Positions 27,703-38,900 of a stretch of DNA of 64,000 nt are shown here, piece after piece. Made by a program: the position numbers and the translations under genes. Origin of the DNA: Amblyornis subalaris. Taxonomy: Eukaryota > Chordata > Aves > Passeriformes > Ptilonorhynchidae. The stretch's first letter is position 1, and the number at the start of each line of letters is the position of its first letter. The DNA lies in the NCBI GenBank assembly GCA_018881555.1, contig JACAXG010000007.1, positions 4,106,643 to 4,170,642 of the forward strand, read 5' to 3'. The notes beneath the pieces are model-generated. The model did no database searches, was not told the DNA's origin, and was given only the letters and a program-made list of their open reading frames with translations.

Positions 27703-28218
27703 TCAGCCCTTGTGAGGCTGCATCTGNAGCACTGTGACCAGTTCTGGGCTGCTCACTTCAAAATCTGGAGCAGATCCAGCAGAGGGCTGTGAGGAGGATT
27801 AAGGGACNGGGGAAACTCTCTTAAGAGGAAAGACTGAGGGANCTGGGCCTGTCCAGGCTCGAGAAATGACGATTGAGAGGGGACCTCACCAATGTCTGTC
27901 AGTATCTGAAAGGAGGGTGCCAAGAGGATGGACCAGGCTCTGCTCAGGGGTGCTGGGCAATAGGACAAGAGGCAACAGGTAGAAACTGATGCACAGAAGT
28001 TCCACCTGAACACGAGGAAGAACTGCTTTACTGTGTGGATGACTGTGCACTGGAACAGGTTGCCCAGAGAGGTTGCAGAGATATTCTCACTGGAGATATT
28101 CCAGAACCATCTGATACAATCCTGTACAATGGGCTCTAGGATAACCCTGTTTGAGCAGGGAGGTTGGACCAGATAGCCCATTGTGATCTCTTCCAANCTG
28201 ACCCATTCTGNGACCATA
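27703..28218 (+). mobile_element. CR1 LINE, 5'-truncated, older subfamily
   Basis: About 500 bp matching the end of CR1 ORF2 and the 3' UTR. In order: 'tgtgaccagttctgggctgctc' (C-terminal part of the reverse-transcriptase ORF), 'agatccagcagaggg', 'gggcctgtccaggc', 'gacctcaccaatg', 'ggtgctgggcaataggac', 'actggaacaggttgccc', and a tail of 'gagcagggaggttggaccagatagcc' then 'cattctgngacc'. The coding part is broken by stops and frameshifts. The wording of the 3' end (gagcagggaggttgg) differs from the neighbouring copy, so the two belong to different CR1 subfamilies. A 160-codon open frame on the opposite strand is an antisense artefact of this element. Confidence 0.9.
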
Positions 28219-28234
28219 GAAATATCAGCAAGCA

Positions 28235-28689
28235 TCAGGACCTGTTGGAGCANATCCAGAGGANGCCACCAAGATAATGAAAGGTCTGNAGCACTTCTCC
28301 TATGAAGNCTGAGAGAGTTGGGGCTGTTCAGTCTGGAGNAAAGGCTCNGGAAGACCTTAGAGNACCTTGCTCTAAGGGGGNTCNCACCTAAAGGGGCTAC
28401 NTNAGAGCTGGACAGGGACANTTTACAAGGACATGTAGTGATAGCACAAGGAGGAATGGCTTTAAANTGAAAGAGGGCAGGTTTAGATCAGACATTANGA
28501 NGGAATTCTTCNCTGTGANGGTTGTGAGACACTACACCAGCTTGCCCAGAGAAGCTGTGGGTGCCACNACCCTGGAAGTGTTCAGTGGGACATTGANCAA
28601 NCTGGTCTAGTGGAAGGTGTTCCTGCTCATGGAAGCCAGGTGGAATGTAAGGTNCCTTCCAACCCAAACCATTCTGTGATGCTATGATT
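28235..28689 (+). mobile_element. CR1 LINE, 5'-truncated, head-to-tail with the previous copy
   Basis: A second CR1 3' fragment in the same orientation begins within about 20 bp of the end of the first. Recognisable parts are 'cctgttggagcanatccagagg', 'ttggggctgttcagtctgg', 'ggaatggctttaaa', 'cttgcccagagaagctgtggg', 'ctggaagtgttca', 'ctggtctagtggaaggtgttcctgc', and the tail 'ccttccaacccaaaccattctgtgatgctatgattt'. About two dozen single N calls fall in this one copy, far above the window average. That suggests reads from other CR1 copies were mixed in assembly. Confidence 0.9.
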
Positions 28690-31600
28690 TTGCTGTTGAA
28701 GTAGAAACTTTCTTTTCCAATGTTGAACTCCGCAGTCAAATTAGGAAAAGCACTCAAGTTCTTTATTGTGCACTATGCATTTGGGGCATAAATTTCAGAA
28801 ATATGGAAAGGGCACCACTTCAACACCAAAATTCTCAGATAATTGTTGGCCAATCATAATAGTAAATGTCACATGCATTTAAGTTGCATTATTTTGTCAA
28901 TTATACTATTTCCNTACAAAAATTACTATTTTAATTCANCTTGAAGGACTGCAATGAACTCTGCCNTGTTGAATGCACACTTTCTGCTCCTTTGGCAGAG
29001 AGCTGCTCCAATGCTCCAGCAGGTGGAATGCAAGTAAGCCACACGTGCTTGATTTGGTTGGCTATGTATATCCTAGGGTATTTTTTTTGCCCTCAGTGCC
29101 ACCAACCATAAAAACATTTCAAGTACACATAATTAGTGCTTAANAAAAGAAAATTAGGTCTAACAAAACACCTCAGTTGCTCCAAGATTTTAACAAACTG
29201 AACTTTAAAAGGGCACTTCGAGAACAAACTCAAGAAAAAAAAATAATTGCTGATTTTATTTTTTTTTATAATTGTTGAGATCTTGGTGTTTTGCTTTGAG
29301 GTTTTTTTCCCTGAATCCATATGATGTTAATATGTATTTTCTCTTTACTTATACAATATTTAATGACCNATTTAATAACTTTCACAATTGTTTATTAATT
29401 TCTCTCAGTTCAGGGCACCTTACCTTGACTAAAACAAAATGCAGGTTTGCCTGCTATAGAAAACATTTTGGTAAATAGCTACTTAGAATTGTGCTCTCTT
29501 AGTCAAAATATTCTAATCAAAATATATCAATGGACAGCTCCTTTATGTAACAGTCTTCATGACATATTAATTTCTCCTACTCTTTCCTCTTACTTTTTAT
29601 TAATCACCAATCTCTGCTTTTCATCTCCTNTTTAGTAAAAATGATGCTGCTGTTGTCCATTGGAAGTTTGTCTAATTTTGATACTTCCCTACAACCTAAA
29701 TGTTTCATAATAAAGTTAAGTTCTCCCTATGATACGTTGATTGGTTATTCTCACTAGTTCCCTGTATAAAACCAGAATCAACATCCCTTTCTGACGGTTC
29801 TTTAACACATTCATAAATAAAGGGTTATGTCTTCCTCTGACATGCATGTACTTACTTGATTTATAGCAGCTTGAGTGTGTGGGAAAAATCATACACTATT
29901 ACCCAGGCAAGTACAAGATTATTGCTCAGAGTTTCTATGGGAGAAAATGGAGAAAAAATCCTATCTGTCAGTTCTCCCTGTGGTAGAAATGCTGCATGAT
30001 GAATGCAGTGCAGTTGCAGAGATCTGGTAGCCTTCATAAGACATTCAGGCTAACACACGGGATTAAAATAAATAAAAACAATGCACACCCAGGCCTCTTC
30101 TGCACTACTGTTGAAAGCACTCAAGATTAACACAGGGCAAAGGAGGACAGGCCTGAGTAGATTCTTCAAATTCTGCTGTCACCCAAAAAATCTGTCTCGT
30201 CTTTTCCCCACCCCATGGAGCCACACATGCTGCCTGTGAACACTCTCTACACCGTGAGGAAATAAACCAAGAGCAGCTCCAAATGACAAAATCACCTCNC
30301 TTTCCAGTTCAATGAACTGCGTCATGCAATAAGCACAATAATTTGCATGAAGATTGTACCAAAAAATTTAAATAAATATTTCATACATATATAATATATA
30401 TACNTATATCCCTAAATTAAAGAGAAATGTTTCATACATACGTAGTGTGTATATATCCCTGTAGAACTGGAAGAGACAGCANCAGAAAGAAAACAAACCA
30501 GAACCATGTCTCAACGTGATAATGACCAACTGCTTTTCAAGCAGCCATTTTAAGAGAAGAAGTAATTAGAATATGAAAGCTGGGAAGTATTTAGTACNAC
30601 ATATAAATCCTNCTTAAGCAACTCCACTGCCAAAGTNCCTTTGTCATCAGGTTCTTGAGTTAAACTGTTTCTGTGTAGCACTGGAGAATAAGCATTAAGT
30701 AAATGCCATCCATGAACACGACTTAAAACTCACTTCCACGGAAGAGTTGAACTAGAAAAGTTAGTGTTATGTGTTCAGTTTGTCCCAATTCTGGATTTCA
30801 GGCAGCATCTTGAACCTTAAAAAAAAAAAAAATAAAAATTACATGGATTTTTTTTTAATATTTCTGTCTCTCCATTTTCTATNCTCATTCACCAAACCGA
30901 TCATCTTACACACACACATTTCTGAAGCTCAGACTTCTATAAAAAAACATCAATGAGTCATACAGAGAACACTTTGCTTGTTCACATGATGATATCATTA
31001 GTACTGTCTCAGTGACACTCCTGTAACACCATTGCTATTGAATGTCTAGGGATGATCTCACTGGTCATCAATTTATTTAAAGCTGGAGCATTTCAAAATA
31101 NTTAAAACATTGCTGCTTACAGGAACAGGTTTTATTCAAGTGTAGATAACTGTAAAATCNGAAAATAACATTCTTGAGAAATAATTTTAGCAATATTTAA
31201 ATTTTAACTAAGAACTTTATCTCAAGTAATGGTACAGGATGTTCCCTTTTCAGAAACTGGTGTTTTTGTGTCTGCATCATGTTTTTATTTTCATAAATTT
31301 TTGAGTCTGAGAACACCAGAAAGCATTTTATGATCAGNATAAATGGAGGTGATTCATACAATAATATTGAAAGAAAATGACCCTGAAATTCAAAGCAAAA
31401 TGAGGTATAGGTGATCAAGAATATATTTTTTCATTATATTTTTGCACTGGATGATATTAAGTCCTCACTAGTTAAAGTGAATATAAATGTCATTCATATA
31501 AATAACAATAAAAATAAGTAGGTTGCTTTTCAAACATGAGGAAATTTAGGAAAGGAGCTGTAGACCAACAGGCTTCCTCTTAATTTATGATGGAATATTA

Positions 31601-33510
31601 TACAAAAGGAAAAAAACACAGCTCTTTCATAAAGACTATTTGAATTTAGTAGATTTGACTACCTGAAGAACACTTTTTTAGAAAGTTCTTAGCTAATTGT
31701 TCCATACTAACAAAATGCACCAGACCCCATTAATCCAGTCAAGAATGAATTAAAAACATTACTCTGTGTATTTGACATAAAAAATAGTACAAATAAAAAA
31801 TATTNGACTGCTAATAAAACAATCTAAACCTCAAATATTGTGTTTAAAAAAACTCCGGAAGTTCTGGTAAAAAACACTNTTACAGAAGTTGGTTATAGAT
31901 TGAAATTAAAAAGGCTCTGTACATCAGGGGAATTTTGCTGATCTCTGCTGATAAAAATANTTAAAACTATGCTAAATCTCAGTAAAGTAATAAAACCTAG
32001 GGGGAAGGACATACTTTCATTCATTTTATACCACATTAACCATGGGNTTGGTGCTGTTCAAGACACAAAGGAGTAGCACTGGAGAAGCATTCAGCAATTT
32101 TGGGCCCAAAACCAGGTCTCCGAGTTGGGAAACACGTCTTAAGCAGCAGCTTTCCTTAAAAGTAACTCCCTATTGCATCCATCAACGCCCCCATATGTAA
32201 GCTGCACATGAACACAGGTAATTTACAAAATATAAACTGCTTTTTTTCTTTCTTTTCTTTTCTCTAAATCTTGTCGAAGCTGGTAAGCACAAACGCTGAT
32301 GCTGAAACTTTGGCAATCTCCTGACATTAAGTTAAACCGTAAATAAGAACAAAGAAATGTAAATGGGCATGTTATTTTCACTTCATTTATTATAGCATTT
32401 TAGAAGAGTTGCAGAGNGTTGGTTGTTTTGTTGTTGGGTTGTTTTTTTTTCACCTGCTTTGAAGTTCCAGGTTTTGTTCCGAAGGTGGTTCCCACACAGG
32501 GATTGTCCTCGCCTCTCCCCTTCCCTTCAGACCGACCCACCCCTGCTGTGTCAGCAGCACATGAGCTGTACACTTCTAAAGCTTCCTGTAATTAAGTTCA
32601 CCTTGTTGCATTAAAGGCAAACATGTTCAGACTTATTTTGGATACATTTGGGAAATAATAGCTTTTTAGAGTCTACGATGAGAAGCAACTTGGGTTACTA
32701 AAATAAACTGTGGTGAGGACTGTGTCTTGCAGTGCTTTTACATGTGGCAAATTCCCTTGGTGTCTCGGTACTTTCATCAGAAAATAAGGAACATTAATTT
32801 CTGTTGTTTTGCATCGGAACTAACATAAGTTTACAATAATGTTTGCATTTATACTATATTGTTTGTGTGTGCACCTAGGATGGCGTTCAGCTGACAAAAG
32901 CCAAGTACTTGGTTCCATTTCAGACACCTTTTGGGCACCCTGCCTGGGCTCCACTGCCTTTCCACAAGACTTCTGGTCCCCTCCTCAGTTCCTNTGTCAT
33001 GTTTCCAATCCCCATAAAAACATTTCCGACATCCTACGGCAACTTGAAGTTGCACAAGGCACATATTTGGCTGTCGATTCCAACTCACTCAGAATTATGT
33101 AAATTATGACAGAGTAATTTTCTGGTACATTTTTATGCATGTAAGAAATACTAGCCCAAGATCCTTCAAGGGACAGAGACTCTCATGCTTCANGCCATGA
33201 CACAACAACTTAATAAAGTGAGGGAAAACTATAGATGTAAAATCATCAGTGTTTTTCAACCCTAATAAGATGCTAACATAATTTACTTCCAGGTAATAAG
33301 AGGTTGGCTTTGCTTCTTTCCAGCTGGGATGCAGAGCTCAGCAGCCAGACGTTTCAGTGGAAGAATTTCAGCCTCAACAAAGAAATAGCAAAATACCCAC
33401 AACAAAACACAGAGCCACCCAGCCTGACAACCCAGTGATCCTATNGCTTGTGCCAGGCTGACACGACGATGGAGGCAGCCCTGGGGTGCCACAGAAGTTG
33501 CCTGCCAGCC
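28690..33510. other. Non-coding DNA
   Basis: AT-rich. It contains a small degenerate tandem duplication at 30376-30460. Otherwise no gene or repeat family is seen, and open frames are 87 codons or less. Confidence 0.5.
30376..30460 (+). repeat. Degenerate ~51-bp tandem duplication
   Basis: Two copies of a unit that begins with 'tttcatacata', continues through a TA-rich middle and ends in 'tatatccct'. The first runs 30376-30413 and the second 30427-30460. The TA-rich middle differs in length between copies, as expected for slippage. Confidence 0.6.
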
Positions 33511-33515
33511 TGCGG

Positions 33516-33726
33516 AGTGGCACAGTACCTGGAGTACTGCATCCAGCTCTGGGCTCCTCAGAACATGAAGGACATGGACCTGTTGAAGCAGGTCCAGAGG
33601 AAGGACACAGAAATGATCAGAGGGAGGGAACAGCTGTCCTTTGAAGACAGGCTGAGAGAGAGAGGACTGTTCAGCCTAGAGAAGAGAAGGTTCTGGGGTG
33701 ATCTTATAGCATCTTCCAGTACCTGA
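33516..33726 (+). pseudogene. CR1 ORF2 (reverse transcriptase) C-terminal remnant
   Basis: One frame stays open for about 70 codons with a protein typical of the CR1 ORF2 C-terminus. A 'YLEYCIQLWAPQ' segment is followed by 'LLKQVQRKDTEMIRG', 'RLRERGLFSLEKRR' and 'GDLI'. In intact CR1 elements this part lies downstream of the reverse-transcriptase catalytic domain. Here the endonuclease domain and the catalytic aspartates are absent because the insertion is 5'-truncated. The open frame extends upstream to 33448, but the residues before about 33516 do not look like CR1. Confidence 0.8.
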
Positions 33727-34042
33727 AGGGAGCTACAAGAGAACTGCAGAGGCACTTTTTTACAAGGNTGTGTAACGATAGAACAAGGGGGAATGGCTTT
33801 AAACTGTCAGTGGTAGATGATGTCAGATATTAGGAAGAAATTTTTCACTACTAGAGTGGTGAGACACCNACATGGGTTGCTCAGAGAAACTGTGGGTGCT
33901 CCACCCTGGAAGTGTTCAAGGCCACATCAGATGGGGCTTTGAGCAATCTGGTCTAGTGAAAGGTGTCCTTGCCCACGGCAGGGGGTTGGACTAGTTGACC
34001 TTTGAAGGTCACTTCCAACCCAAACCATTCCATGATTCTATG
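33516..34042 (+). mobile_element. CR1 LINE, 5'-truncated
   Basis: About 525 bp holding the end of the CR1 reverse-transcriptase ORF and the whole 3' UTR. The tail reads 'ggttggactagttgacc', 'cacttccaacccaaaccattcc' and 'atgattctatg'. The 3' UTR shows the usual 'gctcagagaaactgtggg', 'ctggaagtgttcaaggcc' and 'aatctggtctagtg' blocks. This is the best preserved CR1 in the window. It is not mobile because the endonuclease and most of the polymerase are missing. Confidence 0.93.
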
Positions 34043-35928
34043 TCCTGTCCCTGTCTCCCGCAAGCTCAAGTGAGGATGCAGCAGCACCACACCTGCAGCT
34101 CTGGGCCAGTCCTACCTTCTCCAAAACACACATTTTATCCTGCTCAGATGGCAAATGCCACACCAAAACCTCCCAGCCATGCTGCCCAAAGAGCAGACAC
34201 AGCAGAAAGACAGCCCTGGATCTCTGCAGCTCCTCCTGTCTCCTCCCACCATGATGGGAAACATCATAACAGGGCTGAAATCCGCTTTTGGCGTCCCTCA
34301 GGGGTTTTGATCTTTCTCTGCCTCAGAAAGGGGAAAGGAAATCAGCCACTACTAACATGAATNCTTTGTATCCATTTTCCCTTTCCACAATGGTATGGAA
34401 ATCAGGCTTTCCCAAAATACTCCTATTTCACCCTCATTGCCCTGACTTCTTGCTTTGGTAATGTAAATTAGAACTAGTGTGGCTTGTCCCATCCTCATAC
34501 AACATGTTACNAGACCAGATTTCTGCTTCTCTAAAAAAACTATCCATCTGCAAGTTTAAGAGCCCAAACACATCTCCTTCTGGAAATCATTATTACAGCG
34601 GCTGTTCTGAATGATCATTAGGACTGGCTGAAACTATTACTGTAAATGGGCTTCCAACTACAAAGTTTCTCAGGGAATAGCTGCATTTCTTAGAGGAGGG
34701 GAGGTGGTGGTGGGGGAAGCAGTTAAAATCTTTCAGTTCATGGCTACTTTCTAGATTTTTTTTTTTTAACTATTAGAAGAAAGCTGTCATATTTCTGTGG
34801 CACTTTCAAAACCTCTGCAAAAGGAACATCTTCATTAAAGNTGGCCTTGAAACAGCCACTAATGGGAATGCTCAATTTTAAGATCCTCCTTTGAGGGACA
34901 GATTTACACTCCAAGGCAAACCACATAGGCATTTAAAACATTTTCAAAACCAGGGCACGGAAAGCTGAGGAATCTTGGCATCTGCGAAAATGTGACTCTA
35001 ATTTTTAATGCTGAGAACACTTAAAAACAAGATCTTTATCAAGGAAATAAAAATGAATTCTGATTCATTGATGTTAAACTGGTATTAAAAAAATCTAGAA
35101 GACACACAACAGCACTGAAGAAGAGAAAGGAGAGAGATACAAAGTACATGAGAACAGAGGAGATCNATAGGTTTAAACAAAAAAAAAAGACGTTTAAATA
35201 TAAATCTACTATGACATGCTATTCTTCTCTGTTCCCTTTGTAGGTCTTGTTCTGATACAAATTTTGGTAGAAAAGGAATGTGCTGAACCTTTTTGATCCA
35301 TTCAGTCTTAATAGTAAAAGTAATTTTCTCAGGTGGGCACCGAACAGTTACAATTACAGTTTATTTTGCCAGAGAAATTCTTTTAAGACACTAATGGTAC
35401 GAGACACAGGGTAAGGAATGACAGCACAGCATGTCTTCTAAGCTTGGTATCACCAGATTTGCAGAAGACCCAGAGACAACAAACGGTATTTTTCTGTTGA
35501 AATCTCAAGGTGGTTTATTTCAAATGCACTTTAGCTGGGGGTAATGAAAAATAATGAAAATATTCTAACTGCGGTCATGCAGCTATTGCTGTTCTCATTC
35601 ACAGGATCCATTTAAGCTCCAGCACAGTTGTCTCTGGGCTATCAAAACCATAAGAATTTTCTTCTAGGAAAGACTAAAGCTTTCTCTATCTACTTTTCAT
35701 NCCCATTCACTCCATGGTTGCTTAAGAACATAACCCACCCTCCCGCATCCTACCTGATAATTAGGCTGTTTCTTGTAAAAGACCACGCTCAAGGTCCATC
35801 TCTTGTTTGGCACAAAGACTGCTTAAGCATCATATCATACNTGACAGGTTAGTTCCACAGACAGGAATGAGTAGCAGAAAACTAAGTTTTTTAAAAGTTG
35901 TCTTCCTTAGCCCACTGATGCCACCATA
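34043..35928. other. Non-coding DNA with a G-rich run
   Basis: No gene is supported. The run at about 34694-34718 (gaggaggggaggtggtggtggg...) has four or more G tracts of two to five bases and could fold as a G-quadruplex. The 121-codon frame at 33995-34360 begins inside the CR1 tail and has no family resemblance. Confidence 0.5.
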
Positions 35929-35990
35929 TCACAGAATCAATTAGGTTGGAAAAGACCTCTGAGATCATCGAGTCCAACCTTTCAGCTCTT
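35929..35990 (-). mobile_element. CR1 LINE, 3' tail fragment (minus strand)
   Basis: The plus strand reads 'tcacagaatcaattaggttgg', 'aaaagacctctgagatcatcg' and 'agtccaacctttcagc'. This is the reverse complement of a CR1 3' end, here only about 60 bp long. Confidence 0.8.
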
Positions 35991-38900
35991 CGGAAAGTTC
36001 TGTGGGGTTTGGGATTTCTTTTTCTGGGGTAAGAAGGTATTGGTTGTTTTATAGGTTTTGTTTTTGTCTTTTTTTTTTTTTAATTACTTGTCAACTTATT
36101 TCAACAAGCAAAGTCAATGTTTAAAACCCCTGTGTCTTGTCACCCAAGACACTCCTGGAAGCTGTTTTTTTCACTGCCGAAGCAGTTGCTCTTAAGCTTC
36201 TATACTTAATTTAGAAGTGAACTCGTTTTTTCCTAAATACTTTCCACACATCCATTAAAAGTATACTAGAGACCAGCATCACAATATAAGTGAACTACAC
36301 GAAAGATGTGATAAAATCCTATTTTTAAAATTATTTTTTTTATTGACAAGACATGAACAATGACAATTTGATCTATGCTATACAGGCAGGTCACAGGAGG
36401 TCACCTTATCGCTGCAGTGTTATTTTGCTTTGGTTTGGTTGAACTTTCCCAACATCTTTATGATAAACAACAAAATTTTTCCATTACTAAAGGTCACTCA
36501 CCTGACAGCTCAGGGTCTGAGGACTTTTACNGGCTGTCTTTGCTTGAGCTGATTTTAGCCTTAAAAAAAAAATAAATAAATTTGTGATAGCAGTTGCATC
36601 ACAGTCAGCTACCAACTACATTTGTTTCAGATTTCCCGTGGTTTACAGTGATAATGAGCAGCTATTCAGCATGCACTGAGTTTTACTTCTAGAATAAAAC
36701 AAAGTGCAGAAGAGTGCACATGTGCAGAANGCTATCAGAGGTGCAGGGGTTCTGGCAGAAACCACAGCTGTAATTCAGAGGTCACTACAAGATTGCAGCC
36801 TTTCACTGCTCANGTAAACCCAGCTTTAGAACAAAACGTGACTGCTTAGGAACCAAGAGTGAGCATGTAAACTGTGCTCAAAAAACTTCCAAAAACAAAG
36901 TCCGTGGAGGAAAGAACTATCAGCATCTTTCTTCTCCCAATAAAGGGAAGAAACTGCCCAAGACAAGACCACATGCCTCCCAGTGATGACTTCAGGGTGC
37001 CAATAGCTCGTCCTGAGTCCATCTCTTTCTTTCAGGAAGGCTGAAGCTACCAGTCTTTGGACCCAGAGGATTTCTAGAAAGGATTTTTTATTTCCCCTGA
37101 AAAGCAATATAACTGCATTATGATTCTTTTTCTCTATATTAATTTGAATTATTAATGTATGTGATTTCAACTGATAAATCAGACTATTATATTGTTAAAT
37201 CATGAACTGGAGTAACAGTAATTTCTATGCTTCACTTGTGACTGTGCTCCTCTTTCGCCCATACAACATTTTTGTAAAATAAAAATGAAACATAATGACT
37301 ATATATATACACACTAAAAAATAAGCAGTAAACAGAGCTCAGAACTGTGTATCTAAAAGATGCACATCATCCTAATTGACAGAGAATATTAGAAAATAAG
37401 GACACGTGTGAACACCTATAGTTCTTCAATCACAAGTGTATTTACCCTGTCAAAACTTTGCAGAAATATTTTTGCTGCTTTCAGCTGTAACATGGAGTTT
37501 ATTTTATCTGTAAACAAACAAACAAAGAAAAGACATAAAAGAAATAGCAACATCATAAAGTTACTGCAATCTGTCCTAGAAGCATCAAATGAGTTTTCAT
37601 CACCGAATCTCTTCAACCAGAAAGTGATTTGTGTTTTGTACAAAGTATTTAACCGAATACAGTGAAACTGTGATGAATTTTCAAAGATATGCAGTAGTCA
37701 TTTTATAGAAGTGCACTTTAAGAGGTAATTTTGTGGTAATACACATATTCCATCTATGCTTCAGAAAAACTGAAACTTTGTGAGGACTTTTGATTTCCTT
37801 TTTTGTTGCACTTACTGCNTGTAACAGACAAGTTTTTGGGGCATACAAGTCCTTCTTTAGACCTAAAATAAAAGCCAATAAACTCAAAGNTGAGAATAAT
37901 TATGTTAATTATTTAACCAATTTGAAAGAAAATGGTGGTTATTACCAGCAGAGCAGAGGGAAACATCAGCAAGCAAAGCAGTAATAAGTTCAGTANGTCT
38001 GGTGGGACAGAGAGGTCAGGCAGAGGAGCTGCCTGGGGAGAAAGGCCAGATGCCAGTATCTCCATGGTTTTTATTGTCAAGTACAGCTGTGGATGTTAGC
38101 TATGAATATACTTATTTTTGGTAGTTATTCCTCAAGGATCAGGGCTGAAAGATCAGAAACGCAGTCTTCCTTTTCTAAGATACTTCTTCTAGCAAGTGGA
38201 CACATTTTACCTTCGTACATTAATTATAGAAGGTCATGCTAGCGGCTATCTGATTTTGTCCGTGGAATATCCACAGGGGAATTTTGGTGCAGTATAGGAA
38301 ACCGTATTTCTGATAGCTTTGCTGTAAGAGACATCTAATGCTTGGAAAATTATGCCAGAAGTTTTGCATATTTTCAGCTACTTCAGGCTGGTATCACCTG
38401 GTGCACATTCACCTCTGAAGGTGAGCCNAAACAAGGTTAGTAAGCCACTCCAATGCCAGGAGAAGGGCTTGAATCATGCCAAGGATTCCTGGTATGGTTC
38501 AAATNGCTGCCAGTTTTGTTAAGGTAAATACACTGGTCTTACTTAAAGTAGGTGGCGTTCTTTCTGCTTTATGAGACTCACCAACACGAGCTTGAAAACT
38601 TCGCAGAGACTGTTGAAGGTGGTACAGTTACTAAATNGATGTTCTTAAGATAATNATTCTAAAATTAAAATCAAAAATCTGTTTAGAATCTGATGAGTTG
38701 ATGAATGATTGTAAAAGAAAATCNATCAGAAAACCCCACACCCCACTCTGCCTTACTCTGGATTAAATATATTCAAAATNAAGAGCATTTTGAATAAGCA
38801 GACTTTTCCTTTGAAAATTGTTTTAAAAATCCTGTGTGGTCAGAGGTTTTACTTTTTAATTCAGAAGATTCAAAAGTTACACTTTTGCATTAGCATCCCC

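Noticed and set aside
27753..28235. 160-codon open frame on the minus strand, the longest in the window
   Set aside because: It is entirely antisense to a CR1 LINE and several codons contain N. Its length comes from the repeat's composition.
33995..34360. 121-codon plus-strand open frame
   Set aside because: It starts inside the tail of a CR1 and continues into single-copy DNA, so it cannot be one gene.
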